Below are positions 16,200 to 24,781 of a stretch of 34,589 nucleotides of DNA, piece by piece; position 1 is the stretch's first letter, and each line of letters opens with the position of its first letter. The position numbers and the translations under genes are program-made. The stretch covers positions 1-34,589 of the forward strand of contig JAKSNS010000028.1 of assembly GCA_024399545.1 (NCBI GenBank), read 5' to 3'. Below the pieces are notes generated by a model. That model saw only the letters and a program-made list of their open reading frames with translations. It was not told where the DNA came from and did not search any database. Origin of the DNA: Paludibacteraceae bacterium (GTDB taxonomy: Bacteria > Bacteroidota > Bacteroidia > Bacteroidales > Paludibacteraceae).

Positions 16200-17408
16200 T
16201 TATTGTTTTACTATGTTTACTATCACCTCAGCCGCCTTTTCCATAGAGCGGATTGGCACATATTCGTAACGTCCGTGGAAGTTAAGCCCACCTGCGAAGA
16301 TGTTAGGACATACAAGACCCATGAACGACAGTTGAGCACCGTCTGTTCCTCCGCGGATAGGGGAAACTTTTGGTTTAACGCCAGCATCCTCCATAGCCTT
16401 GAAGGCACGGTCGATGATGTGCATCATTGGCTCTACCTTCTCACGCATATTATAATATTGGTCTTTCAACTCTATTGTAGCAACGCCCTCGCCGTATTTG
16501 CGGTTGACAGCCTCGACAGCATCAGCCATAACCTTCTTGCGGTTCTCGAACTTGGCGCGGTCGTGGTCGCGGATGATGTAGCGGAGATGTGCCTGTTCAA
16601 CTGAACCACCAGCATCTATAACATGGTAGAATCCCTCGTAACCTTCGGTGTTCTCTGGAAGTTCCTCTGGAATCATAGCCAAATATTCGTTTGCCACGCG
16701 GATAGCGTTGCGCATCTTGCCTTTGGCGGCTCCTGGGTGAACGTTGAGACCTTGGAATTTGATATATGCAGAGGCGGCATTGAAGTTCTCATACTCCAAC
16801 TCGCCAATCTCGCCGCCGTCCATAGTATATGCCCAGTCGCAGCCAAACGCCTTAACGTCAAACTTATGCGCGCCAAGACCAATCTCTTCGTCAGGGTTGA
16901 AACCTATACGCACCTTGCCGTGCTTGATTTCAGGATGAGCCATAAGGTACTCGCAAGCGGCGATAATTTCGCAAATGCCCGCCTTGTCGTCAGCACCGAG
17001 AAGCGTTGTGCCGTCTGTTACTATAATATCCTGTCCTTTGTAATCGAGAATCTCAGGGAACTGCTTGGTGGAAAGGATAATGTTCTCCTTCTCGTTAAGG
17101 ACTATGTCTTTACCATCGTAATTGCGTACAATCCTTGGCTTGACATTCTCGCCGCTCATGTCTGGGGAAGTGTCGAGGTGAGCGATAAAGCCAATAACGG
17201 GCAGTTTCTCATCGGTATTTGCAGGGAGCGTGGCGAATAGGTAGCCGTTATCATCGAGTGTGATTTCCGTCAGTCCAATGCGTTCAAGGTCTTCCTTGAC
17301 GTGTTTGGCGAATAGCATCTGGCGGTCTGTTGAAGGTGTCACACCGCTCTCCTCGTCAGATGTAGTCCACCATCCGACGTAATCTAAGAATCTTTCAGTC
17401 AGTGTCAT
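16200..17408 (-). CDS. pepT: Peptidase T (tripeptidase)
   Basis: This M20-family dinuclear zinc aminotripeptidase has 402 residues from the chosen start. Metal and catalytic sites are visible: [11 protein letters not shown] (His and catalytic Asp), [27 protein letters not shown] (Glu-Glu pair), [14 protein letters not shown], and a dimerisation domain with [15 protein letters not shown]. The frame is open 12 codons further to 17444, but the -7 box at 17454-17462 puts the transcript start at about 17447, almost on that upstream Met. [11 protein letters not shown] at 17408 is also the conserved PepT beginning. It heads the pepT-gcvT operon. Confidence 0.95.
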   Translation of the reverse strand: MTLTERFLDYVGWWTTSDEESGVTPSTDRQMLFAKHVKEDLERIGLTEITLDDNGYLFATLPANTDEKLPVIGFIAHLDTSPDMSGENVKPRIVRNYDGKDIVLNEKENIILSTKQFPEILDYKGQDIIVTDGTTLLGADDKAGICEIIAACEYLMAHPEIKHGKVRIGFNPDEEIGLGAHKFDVKAFGCDWAYTMDGGEIGELEYENFNAASAYIKFQGLNVHPGAAKGKMRNAIRVANEYLAMIPEELPENTEGYEGFYHVIDAGGSVEQAHLRYIIRDHDRAKFENRKKVMADAVEAVNRKYGEGVATIELKDQYYNMREKVEPMMHIIDRAFKAMEDAGVKPKVSPIRGGTDGAQLSFMGLVCPNIFAGGLNFHGRYEYVPIRSMEKAAEVIVNIVKQ

Positions 17409-17453
17409 AATAATAATGTTTACGGTGGTTTTCGTACCACGCACATTTCGGGT

Positions 17454-17462
17454 GCAAAGATA
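17454..17462 (-). promoter_or_regulatory. Bacteroidota -7 box for pepT-gcvT
   Basis: Minus-strand TATCTTTGC matches TAnnTTTGC. Transcript start is predicted near 17447, giving a leader of about 40 nt to the ATG at 17408. Confidence 0.6.
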
Positions 17463-17554
17463 CGAATTTTTTCTGAGAAATCACCCAATATATCACATTA
17501 TTTTTCGACTAGTAAAAAAAGTCTATTATTCTTGTGTGAATGGATTTTTTTTGC

Positions 17555-17563
17555 TAACTTTGC
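17555..17563 (+). promoter_or_regulatory. Bacteroidota -7 box for the symporter operon
   Basis: TAACTTTGC matches TAnnTTTGC, with a TTGTG -33-like element at about 17532. It is divergent from the pepT promoter about 95 bp away. The predicted start lies almost on the first possible start codon of the downstream gene. Confidence 0.6.
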
Positions 17564-17566
17564 GGC

Positions 17567-19105
17567 TTGAAAAAACTATACGAAGTGTCATCATTTTATT
17601 CTTCATTCGCCAGTCTTGTCAGTTCAATCTATGACGCTGTGTGGGGTATGCCTCTTGTGGTACTGCTCCTAATGACGGGTCTTTATTTTACCATTGGCCT
17701 CAGGTTCGTGCAAATAAGGTATATCCCTGAAATGCTGAGTCTCTTGTTTAGGTCTCAGAATAGACATAAAGGGGGGAGAACCTCATTCCAGTCATTTGCC
17801 ATGGCGTTGTCGGGGCGTGTGGGTACTGGTAACATAGTTGGTGTGGCAACTGCTATAGCATTTGGTGGTCCTGGCGCTATAGTTTGGATGTGGATATTGG
17901 CGTTTTTTGGCGCAGGTACGGCATTCGCAGAATCTACGTTGGCTCAGATATATAAAGAAAAAGACGGTGGGGAGTTCCGTGGAGGACCTGCCTATTTCAT
18001 AGAAAAAGGGTTGAAAAGCAGGCTTTTCGGCATAATCTTCGCATTTATTGCTTTCTTGTCTATGGGGTTCTTCATGCCGCCAATACAGACGAATAGCATA
18101 GCGTCATCACTATTGCCGACTTTCGGCATTCCTTTGTGGGTGTCTGGTCTTGTAGTTGCAGGGATTTTGGCGGCAATAATCATTGGCGGGGTGAAAAGAA
18201 TAGCCAAGTTTGCGGCATACGTAACGCCACTTATGGCACTTATCTATATTTTAGTGTCGTTGATAGTCCTTGCGATACACATTGACGTCCTGCCTACGGT
18301 TTTCGTTGATATGATTAAGAGTGCTTTCGGGTTAAATCCCGTGCTTGGTGCAATACTTGGCAAAACGGTTATTTGGGGTGTCAAACGCGGTCTTTATTCA
18401 AACGAGGCAGGGCAGGGTACTGGTGCAATGTCTTCAGCGGCGGCAGGTGTCAGTCATCCTGTGGAACAAGGACTAGTTCAGGCTTTTTCGGTTTATATAG
18501 ACACTCTGTTGGTTTGCTCAGCCACGGCATTGATGATTCTTGCCTGCAAGACCTATAATATAATTGACACTGTCGAGTATATTCCTGGCGGCAGGAGTGT
18601 AGTTACGTACTTTGTGCAGAACCCAGGTGCGCCATCAGGTGAGCCAGGGGTGTTGTACACATCTTACGCCGTGGGAAGTCTGACAGGATTAACGGTGGCT
18701 AACATCATTATATCTATAGCACTTTTCTTCTTTGCGTTCACAACGATACTTGCTTATTACTACTATGCAGAGACAAGCCTCGTATTTCTTTTTACCCGTT
18801 TTGCGAAACGCCATAACCGTGAAATGAAAGCACGTATGCAAAGATTCCTAATCAATCTGCTGAGGTGCTGTAATATAACAATGGTGTTTATAGGTTCGGT
18901 GCTTGGTTCGGGTGTTGCATGGACTTTGGGCGATATTGGCGTTGGGTCTATGGCATGGATTAACGTGTTTGCCATCTTGCTGTTGTCGCCGAAACTTTTC
19001 CGTACTTTCAAGGATTACGAACACCAGAGAAAACTGGGCAAAAAGCCTGTATTCTCGCCAGATAGGCTGAATATTAAGAATACTGATTGTTGGAAGGATG
19101 AATAA
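17567..19105 (+). CDS. Alanine/glycine:cation symporter (AGCS family)
   Basis: This inner-membrane Na+- or H+-coupled amino acid carrier has up to 512 residues and about 10-12 membrane segments. Signature blocks are SGRVGTGNIVGVATAIAFGG (within 80-105), GGPAYFIEKGL and SNEAGQGTGAMSSAAAGVSH in the middle. The start is uncertain: no ATG precedes the conserved WGMP. The frame begins with TTG at 17567, which almost coincides with the predicted transcript start, so translation is either leaderless from there or begins at GTG 17585. Three exported-protein genes follow within 22-25 bp and may be co-transcribed. Confidence 0.9.
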   Translation: MKKLYEVSSFYSSFASLVSSIYDAVWGMPLVVLLLMTGLYFTIGLRFVQIRYIPEMLSLLFRSQNRHKGGRTSFQSFAMALSGRVGTGNIVGVATAIAFGGPGAIVWMWILAFFGAGTAFAESTLAQIYKEKDGGEFRGGPAYFIEKGLKSRLFGIIFAFIAFLSMGFFMPPIQTNSIASSLLPTFGIPLWVSGLVVAGILAAIIIGGVKRIAKFAAYVTPLMALIYILVSLIVLAIHIDVLPTVFVDMIKSAFGLNPVLGAILGKTVIWGVKRGLYSNEAGQGTGAMSSAAAGVSHPVEQGLVQAFSVYIDTLLVCSATALMILACKTYNIIDTVEYIPGGRSVVTYFVQNPGAPSGEPGVLYTSYAVGSLTGLTVANIIISIALFFFAFTTILAYYYYAETSLVFLFTRFAKRHNREMKARMQRFLINLLRCCNITMVFIGSVLGSGVAWTLGDIGVGSMAWINVFAILLLSPKLFRTFKDYEHQRKLGKKPVFSPDRLNIKNTDCWKDE

Positions 19106-19127
19106 AAACAAATAAATTTATATTGAT

Positions 19128-19646
19128 ATGAAAACAAAATCTTTACTATTAGGTTTATTGGTAGCAGTTTCGTTGCTGGCTGGTTGCTCGAAAGACGATA
19201 AAAACGAGCCTAAATTTGATGCTGAGTATGGTCATGCAACCATAACAATCAATTTGCAAGGTACTTATAAGTACTTAGTTACTGTTAATGTGATTGTTAA
19301 TGATGAAGTGTTGGATGTTATAACAAAAGACAAGCCAACAGTTACTGTGGAGTTCCCAATCAACGGCGAGACATCACTCAGGACAGAGGCGGTTTGCGAT
19401 GAGGAGTTTGATTTGGTTGGTACTTGCACACATAGGATGAATATGACATGGGATATGAAGGTTATGCTTGACGATGATGTTGTTTTTGGCATGTGTGACG
19501 AAAACGCATATACCGACCATGTTGATTATCAATCAACTGTAAGCGATACGCCAACGAGCATTTCAAGCGTTTATAAATTGGTTCACACTGACATAGACAG
19601 GGAGTTTATTTTCACCAAGGATAACATCACAGGACCTAAGAAATAA
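19128..19646 (+). CDS. Lipoprotein of unknown function
   Basis: This 172-residue protein has a type II signal peptide (MKTKSLLLGLLVAVSLLAGC) with lipobox LAGC and Cys20. SKDDKNE follows the Cys, an acidic/Lys composition that in Bacteroidota is compatible with surface export. The rest is predicted beta-rich (ATITINLQGTYKYLVTVNVI), which could be an immunoglobulin-like fold, and it has three Cys in the C-terminal half (VCDEEF, GTCTH, GMCDE). I recognise no family. It lies 22 bp after the symporter and 25 bp before the hydrolase. Confidence 0.75.
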   Translation: MKTKSLLLGLLVAVSLLAGCSKDDKNEPKFDAEYGHATITINLQGTYKYLVTVNVIVNDEVLDVITKDKPTVTVEFPINGETSLRTEAVCDEEFDLVGTCTHRMNMTWDMKVMLDDDVVFGMCDENAYTDHVDYQSTVSDTPTSISSVYKLVHTDIDREFIFTKDNITGPKK

Positions 19647-19671
19647 ACTTGCCTTGTTGGTAATATAAGAG

Positions 19672-20685
19672 ATGAAAAGGTCTGTTTCTTTTCTTCTGTT
19701 GACGGTGCTTGTTGCGTTTTCCCTAAGTTCGCAACAAGTGCCGAATGTCCTTTACGTCGGTAATAGTTACACATACGTCAATGACCTTCCGTTGCTCGTT
19801 GAAGAGGTGGCGTCAAGTGCGGGTTACATCTATAAATACGATAGTAATACTCCTGGTGGTTGCACGTTCGCACAACATTGCAGTAACGAGTCAATGAGCA
19901 AGATTTGCAAGGGTGGATGGGATTTCGTGGTGCTTCAGGAGCAGAGCCAATTGCCATCTTTCCCTCAGAACCAAGTTGATGTGGAGTGTTTGCCTTATGC
20001 AAGACAACTCGCTGATTCAGTGAAGGCTCACGGTGGTATGCCAATGTTTTATATGACTTGGGGGAGGAAAAACGGTGACCCGCAGAATGCGCTGTATTTC
20101 CCTGTCCTTGGGACTTACGAGGGTATGGACAGTATGCTTTACGAGCGTTATATGCAGATGGCTATTGAGAACAATGCCGCTGTTTGCCCTGTAGGGCGTG
20201 TTTGGCGTTACCTTCGTGCAAACAATCCTGAGATTGAGTTATATTCGAATGATGGCTCACACCCTTCGATTGAAGGAAGTTACGCCGCGGCATGCTCGTT
20301 TTTCGTTATGCTCTTCGACGCTGACCCTGACTCTATAAAATATACCGCTGGACTTAAGGACAGTGTTGCGTTGAATATCCGTGCTGCCGTCAAAACAGTT
20401 GTCTTTGACAAATATGACAAATGGATTGACCCTGCGAATTATGAAGAGCCTGAGGAGCCAACAAGCGTCCTGCCTGTCGTTGATGTAGATGAGTATATTT
20501 GGCCAAATCCTGTAACAGACATTATACACGCAAAAGGGGCATTCAAAATCATTGACTTAAATGGTAGGGTAGTGTTGCGTGGTGAGAATCAGGCTGACGT
20601 GTCGTCGCTTGCTTCTGGGTGTTATCTTTTGGTTTTGACGGCGCAAGGTGACGTAAATAAGGCTATTCGTTTTGTAAAGAAATAA
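19672..20685 (+). CDS. Secreted SGNH-type hydrolase with T9SS sorting domain
   Basis: The 337-residue protein has a signal peptide at about 1-20 (ending SLSSQQ). The catalytic domain starts VLYVGNSYTYVNDLP, with GNSYT as block I (nucleophile Ser), and the paired Asp and His are in DGSHPSIEGSYAAA. This is the GNSYT variant seen in DUF4886-like SGNH hydrolases, which act on esters, often carbohydrate acyl groups; the substrate here is unknown. The last about 70 residues (YIWPNPVTDII, IIDLNGRVVLRG, SLASGCYLLVL, IRFVKK) are a type A type IX secretion C-terminal domain, so the enzyme is likely exported across the outer membrane. It lies between a lipoprotein and an outer-membrane barrel gene. Confidence 0.85.
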   Translation: MKRSVSFLLLTVLVAFSLSSQQVPNVLYVGNSYTYVNDLPLLVEEVASSAGYIYKYDSNTPGGCTFAQHCSNESMSKICKGGWDFVVLQEQSQLPSFPQNQVDVECLPYARQLADSVKAHGGMPMFYMTWGRKNGDPQNALYFPVLGTYEGMDSMLYERYMQMAIENNAAVCPVGRVWRYLRANNPEIELYSNDGSHPSIEGSYAAACSFFVMLFDADPDSIKYTAGLKDSVALNIRAAVKTVVFDKYDKWIDPANYEEPEEPTSVLPVVDVDEYIWPNPVTDIIHAKGAFKIIDLNGRVVLRGENQADVSSLASGCYLLVLTAQGDVNKAIRFVKK

Positions 20686-20694
20686 TACACATTT

Positions 20695-21306
20695 ATGAAG
20701 AGATTAGTAGTTTCAACCGTTATTACTTTCTTGCTTTGCGCCTTTGTGATGGCAGGTGGTAAGGGGGATTATAAGCCACACTTTCAGGCTAACCTTGATA
20801 TAAAGGCTTTAGGTACAGGTCATTTGTTGCATGACGGTGACTTCACAATCCTACGCCCAGAGGGTAAGGGTTTTGATTTCGACATGCCAGCAGGTGGCCC
20901 AGGCTTTGACGTTGTGTTGGGTTGTAGGGTGAGGGATTATTTCTTTATTGGCGGAGGTGTTTCGTTGGAATGGTGGCTTAACGCTGATAGCAAAAACCAT
21001 GGTTCGTATTATGGTGTGGCGTTTTCGACGGACGATTATTCGAGGTTTGGTATGGGGTATGCGTTATATGCCGCACCACGTTTTTATATACCAACGAAGA
21101 AAAACGATGTTTCACCGTATTTTGATTTGGGGTTGGGGTTTTGCCAGTTTTTCCTGATGATGAACGACCACGGTGAGCAACAATATGTTATGGATGGTTA
21201 TTGCCATGCGGGGGTTGGTGTTGATATTCACAGGTTCAATATAAGCGCAGGATATCAATATTCGTATAGCAGCAACGGTTATTTGCGTGTTGGTTATAGG
21301 TTCTAA
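20695..21306 (+). CDS. Small outer-membrane beta-barrel protein
   Basis: This 203-residue protein has a signal peptide at about 1-20 (LLCAFVMAGG). Repeated alternating aromatic/aliphatic strands (FIGGGVSLEWWL, YALYAAPRFYI, SPYFDLGLGFCQFFL, GYCHAGVGVDIHRF, ISAGYQYSYSS) and a C-terminal YLRVGYRF with terminal Phe indicate an 8-strand-type porin/OmpA-like barrel inserted by BAM. No peptidoglycan-binding domain is present. It is 9 bp after the hydrolase, so it is probably co-transcribed; a structural or adhesion role is possible but unproven. It is the last gene before a repeat-rich gap, with no clear terminator. Confidence 0.82.
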   Translation: MKRLVVSTVITFLLCAFVMAGGKGDYKPHFQANLDIKALGTGHLLHDGDFTILRPEGKGFDFDMPAGGPGFDVVLGCRVRDYFFIGGGVSLEWWLNADSKNHGSYYGVAFSTDDYSRFGMGYALYAAPRFYIPTKKNDVSPYFDLGLGFCQFFLMMNDHGEQQYVMDGYCHAGVGVDIHRFNISAGYQYSYSSNGYLRVGYRF

Positions 21307-21815
21307 GTAATAAGAATGGGGTGAAATGTTAAGCAATATAAATTCCAATATGATTTACGCAAGGTTTTTTGGTGGATTATTGTGAAAAATGGTGGAATTA
21401 GAGGGTGAAAATTTGAGGTTTTGAGTTGTTCTTGTGTTGCTGTGCTGGATGATTGTGTTAAGGCAGGTTAATTAATTAAGTTTTATTTAGTGTGGTTTTT
21501 ATGGGTTTTTAGTATGGATTTTGGGGTGTTTGGGGTGTGTTTATCCTATGGATGGGCTACGTCTTTTCTTGCTCTTTTGTATTGTGTTATTGATGGCGTT
21601 TTTTGTCGGGTTAATGTCGGGAAAATATAGTTAATGAATGTTTGCCATTTCAATTATTTCAATTATTTCAATTAAAATCCCATACCCCATATACCATATA
21701 TGAAGCAATAATCGAATATATATTAAAATGTATAATTATTGTTTTGTGTGTTGGTGTGTGAGGCTTTCGCTCTTTCAGAGTTTTTTGATTATATGTGTAA
21801 CTTGAATTGGTTGTT
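21307..21815. other. Repeat-bearing non-coding stretch
   Basis: There is no credible gene here. 21370-21540 is G/T-rich on the plus strand. 21554-21586 matches 177-209 (opposite strand) at 28 of 33 bases, and 21647-21673 is three exact tandem ATTTCAATT units, followed by CCCATACCCC. These features recur in the 80-303 element in the same order, so this seems to be a diverged relative. Confidence 0.7.
21647..21673 (+). repeat. Three tandem ATTTCAATT units
   Basis: Exact 9-bp repeats are at 21647-21655, 21656-21664 and 21665-21673. Near-copies (ATTTCAATA twice, then ATTTCAC) are in both arms of the 80-303 inverted repeat. Confidence 0.9.
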
Positions 21816-21819
21816 TTTT

Positions 21820-21847
21820 ATAGAGACGCACGGCCGTGCGTTTCTAT
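21820..21847. repeat. 28-bp near-perfect palindrome
   Basis: ATAGAGACGCACGG (21820-21833) is mirrored by CCGTGCGTTTCTAT (21834-21847), 13 of 14 pairs with one G-T wobble. The core ACGCACGGCCGTGCGT is perfect. It could be a terminator for the upstream operon or a dispersed intergenic palindrome; the tail TTTCTATTAG is only weakly U-rich. Confidence 0.8.
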
Positions 21848-21854
21848 TAGTTAA

Positions 21855-21864
21855 TATAGTTTGC
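21855..21864 (+). promoter_or_regulatory. Possible promoter for the candidate small RNA
   Basis: TATAGTTTGC resembles the Bacteroidota -7 box TAnnTTTGC, but with one extra base between TA and TTTGC. The predicted start is around 21870. It is weaker than the other boxes in the window. Confidence 0.3.
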
Positions 21865-21869
21865 TTAGT

Positions 21870-22097
21870 ACACATAGAAGACTGAGAAAAACTAGTAATT
21901 TAGAGGTTGATTGAGATGAGTCTCAACTAAGGAGGAATATAACTGATGGGACATATATACCTCGGAGAAGGAGCAGGCTCCGTCTTTACAGGGGTTAGCG
22001 TGCAGTTATATAGAAGGTTGAAGCTATTGCATAGTGGGATGCCTGAAGGGGGAGGAGTGATAAAGAAAAAAGCACTGCCGTGTGTGGCAGTGCTTTT
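21870..22097 (+). ncRNA. Candidate structured non-coding RNA
   Basis: I do not recognise the family. Visible structure: hairpin TTGAGA-TGAG-TCTCAA (21911-21926); a long-range exact 9-bp helix ATATAACTG (21937-21945) with CAGTTATAT (22003-22011); inside it CCT/AGG (21960-21962 with 21990-21992), then AGA and GGAG pairing with CTCC and TCT (21966-21985, one mismatch, loop CAGG); then GCAT/ATGC (22029-22042). The 3' end is a strong terminator. A near-consensus promoter precedes it. The open frame at 21946 is not convincing because it runs through the terminator into antisense panB. The strand is inferred from promoter and terminator. Confidence 0.45.
22067..22097. terminator. Bidirectional intrinsic terminator (panB and candidate RNA)
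   Basis: AAAAGCACTGCC (22068-22079) pairs with GGCAGTGCTTTT (22086-22097), 12 bp with a 6-nt loop. Runs of T occur in both directions (TTTTATT on plus; TTTTTTCTTT on minus), so it can end panB from the right and any plus-strand RNA from the left. Confidence 0.85.
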
Positions 22098-22118
22098 ATT
22101 GTTCATATTGGTGCGAAA

Positions 22119-22940
22119 TCAGTATTGCTCGGTGGCGTTAGGGAAGTCGCAGAGTTTCACGTCAGAGACGTAGTGCGAGACTGCATCGTGGATGATTCCG
22201 TGCAAATCGGCGTAACGACGGAGGAAACGAGGCGAGAAACCTTGCGTCATTCCTAACATGTCGTGAAGCACAAGTACCTGACCGTCAACGTCGCCACCTG
22301 CACCAATTCCTATGACGGGTATTGAGACCTCGCTGGCAACCCTTGCGGCAAGCGCGGCAGGGATTTTCTCAAGGACTAAAGCGAAACAGCCGACCTTTTC
22401 GAGTTCTTTAGCGTCGCGGATTAGTTTGCCAGCCTCCTCTTCGTCTTTCGCACGGACGTTGTAAGTGCCGTATTTGTTGATGGACTGAGGCATAAGCCCG
22501 AGGTGCCCCATGATAGGTATGCCGGCGGCGAGGATTTGCTTGACTGCATCTATAATCTCAATGCCACCTTCGAGTTTGAGTGCGTCGGCATGGGTGATCT
22601 TCATCATCTGTATGGCGTTACGCACAGCCTCGGTTGGCGAAATCTGGTATGACCCGAAAGGCATGTCAACGACCACAAGGGCGCGTTTAACCGCTTTGAC
22701 GACTGATTTGCCGTGGTAAATCATCTGTTCCAACGATATTGGAAGGGTTGTGATGTTGCCAGCGACGACGTTTGACGCTGAGTCGCCGACAAGAATCACA
22801 TCAACGCCAGCCTCGTCAACGATTGTCGCCATGGTGTAATCGTAGGAGGTAATCATTGATATTTTCTCGCCACGTTCCTTCATCTGCTGAAGGCGGTGTG
22901 TGGTTACCTTGCGGGGGTCTTCTGCTTGGTTTACTGACAT
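22119..22940 (-). CDS. panB: 3-methyl-2-oxobutanoate hydroxymethyltransferase
   Basis: This 273-residue Mg-dependent TIM-barrel enzyme adds a hydroxymethyl group from methylene-THF to ketoisovalerate, making ketopantoate for pantothenate and CoA. Family motifs: [20 protein letters not shown] (substrate pocket), [12 protein letters not shown] with Mg-binding Asp, [13 protein letters not shown] in LKLEGGIE, the catalytic Glu in [11 protein letters not shown], and [15 protein letters not shown]. Length is normal. It starts 20 bp after the DUF349 gene, so it is likely in the same transcript, and ends at the terminator 22067-22097. Confidence 0.96.
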   Translation of the reverse strand: MSVNQAEDPRKVTTHRLQQMKERGEKISMITSYDYTMATIVDEAGVDVILVGDSASNVVAGNITTLPISLEQMIYHGKSVVKAVKRALVVVDMPFGSYQISPTEAVRNAIQMMKITHADALKLEGGIEIIDAVKQILAAGIPIMGHLGLMPQSINKYGTYNVRAKDEEEAGKLIRDAKELEKVGCFALVLEKIPAALAARVASEVSIPVIGIGAGGDVDGQVLVLHDMLGMTQGFSPRFLRRYADLHGIIHDAVSHYVSDVKLCDFPNATEQY

Positions 22941-22960
22941 TTTCGTTTATTATAAAAGAA

Positions 22961-24718
22961 TCATTCCTGAGCCTGGCTTTCGGCATTGTCCATCTCGTCG
23001 ATGGCGTTGCGGAGGATTTCGATGTCCTGACGGATGCTCTCAATCTTGCGTTCAAGGTCGCGGATAATAGGATTGTCCTTTGGATAGTTGTGGAAGAATC
23101 CCATATTGTTCTCGTAAGTAGCCAGTTGTTGACGTAGAGTGTCGTACTGACGACGGAGGGAGTTGCGATCCTTTTGGAGATTGAGTTGCGCCGTGCGGCG
23201 GATGAGGCGTATGTTCTTCATCAGTGGGTTGATGGCCTCGCGGAACATGTTGTAAACCTTATCCTTATCGTGGAAAGGAATGTGACCGATGGCGGTAAAC
23301 TTATCCTGAAGTTCCTGTAGAGCCTTCTGGTCAGCCTCGTCGTCACCCGTAGGTTTGAAAGCCTTAATCTCCTCGATGACCGCAAGTTTAGCCTCTTTGT
23401 TAGCCTGCTCTGTTTCAGTCTTTTCGCGGGTAGCCTCCTTGCGTTGCTCAAAGAAAGTGTCGCAAGCCGCGCGGAACTTATCCCACAAATCGTTAGAGTA
23501 CTTGCGAGGGATTGGGCCAATCTCGCGCCATTGCTTTTGGAGATTCTGGAGTTTTGTAGCAGTGGATTGCCATTCGGTGGAATTCTTGAGTTGCTCAGCT
23601 ATCTCGACAATCTTCTGCTTCTTAGCGTAATTCTCTTCGTAAACGGCTGTAATCTTGTCGAAGAACGCGCGTTTAGCCTCGAAGAACTTATCGCAAGCCT
23701 CGCGATAACGGTGGTACATCTTAGAATTTACGCGATGCTCGTATTGGTTGGTTGACTGGAACTTATCATTAAGTTCGATAACCTGTTTCGTCTTCTCGTC
23801 CCAATCCTTGGCAGTCTTGAGAGACTCGATATCAATATCCTCGACGATGTGGCAAAGTGCGTCTTTCTCGGCAGTAAGCGCAGCCTCAGCCTGTTTAACC
23901 TTCTCGAAAAACTCCATGTGACGGCGGTTAATCTCGGAGGTAATCTCCTTGAACTGTCCCCAGATTTCCTCTCTAAGGTCTTTAGCCACAGGACCAATCT
24001 CACGCCATTGAGCGTGGAGGTTTTGGAGAGACTGGAAAGCCTTGACAACATCCTCGACATCAAGAAGCGCCTTAGCTTGATCGATGAGAGACTGCTTTTG
24101 CTCAAGATTGCGTTTGAAATCATAGTCGCGGAGGGCGGCATTAATCTTAATCAGGTCATAGAACTGCTCCTGATATATTTTATAACGGTTGTAAATTTCG
24201 GTGGTTTGCTGTGCGGGAACTTGGCCAATCTCCTTCCACTTATTCTGAAGTTCGTGGAATTGGTTGATGACATCGCCAAGATTGTCGGAAGGTTCGGAGA
24301 GTTTCCCGAGTTCGTCGAGAATCGCCTGCTTCTTGACAAGATTCTCTTGTTGCTCAGCCTCGATACGTGCCTGATACTCAGCACGACGTTGACGGTAAAC
24401 GGCCATAATAGCCTTGAAACGCTCTTCGACGGAAGGCTCGGCAGGAGTTTTGTTTGCCTCCTCGTCGGCAGGTTGTTCGGCAACTGGCCCAGCGGCATCT
24501 TCAGTCACAGGCTCAGCCTCGGTTTCAGGAGCATTTTCTGCTACCGTTTCTGAGGCATTGTTCTCTACAGGCGTATCGTGCAAACTGTAGAACAAGCTTT
24601 TGAGGTTTTCAACCTCGTTTTTCATTTGGTCCATCTCAATGTTGCTGTCAAGAACCTCTTGCAGTTTTGAGACGATGCTGTTACGATCAAGGACATCGTA
24701 ATTAGGATTTGTTTCCAT
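22961..24718 (-). CDS. DUF349-repeat coiled-coil protein
   Basis: The 585-residue cytoplasmic protein has a low-complexity Glu/Ala/Pro segment at about 55-110, then successive DUF349 units, each about 70-75 residues, marked by KWKEIGQVP, QWREIGPVAKDLREEIW, QWREIGPIPRKYSNDLW and KFTAIGHIPFHDKDKVY. Long charged helices between them imply coiled coils, and a final helix runs to the C-terminus. DUF349 proteins are widespread in Bacteroidota; the function is unknown and I do not assign one. It lies between a glycosyltransferase gene (63 bp upstream) and panB. A 6-bp hairpin, TCCGCC/GGCGGA (24754-24767), is in the upstream spacer. Confidence 0.88.
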   Translation of the reverse strand: METNPNYDVLDRNSIVSKLQEVLDSNIEMDQMKNEVENLKSLFYSLHDTPVENNASETVAENAPETEAEPVTEDAAGPVAEQPADEEANKTPAEPSVEERFKAIMAVYRQRRAEYQARIEAEQQENLVKKQAILDELGKLSEPSDNLGDVINQFHELQNKWKEIGQVPAQQTTEIYNRYKIYQEQFYDLIKINAALRDYDFKRNLEQKQSLIDQAKALLDVEDVVKAFQSLQNLHAQWREIGPVAKDLREEIWGQFKEITSEINRRHMEFFEKVKQAEAALTAEKDALCHIVEDIDIESLKTAKDWDEKTKQVIELNDKFQSTNQYEHRVNSKMYHRYREACDKFFEAKRAFFDKITAVYEENYAKKQKIVEIAEQLKNSTEWQSTATKLQNLQKQWREIGPIPRKYSNDLWDKFRAACDTFFEQRKEATREKTETEQANKEAKLAVIEEIKAFKPTGDDEADQKALQELQDKFTAIGHIPFHDKDKVYNMFREAINPLMKNIRLIRRTAQLNLQKDRNSLRRQYDTLRQQLATYENNMGFFHNYPKDNPIIRDLERKIESIRQDIEILRNAIDEMDNAESQAQE

Positions 24719-24781
24719 AAAAAAATAATTAAACAGTACGTAAAAAGTAGGAATCCGCCAAGGCGGACAAATTCATCATCA

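Noticed and set aside
17408-17444. Upstream Met extension of pepT
   Set aside because: The predicted transcript start lies almost on that codon and the extra 12 residues are not part of the conserved PepT N-terminus.
21946-22173. 75-codon open frame after a strong AAGGAGG
   Set aside because: It runs through a strong terminator hairpin and into the antisense of panB. The composition and sequence are not protein-like, and the region shows RNA-type pairing instead.
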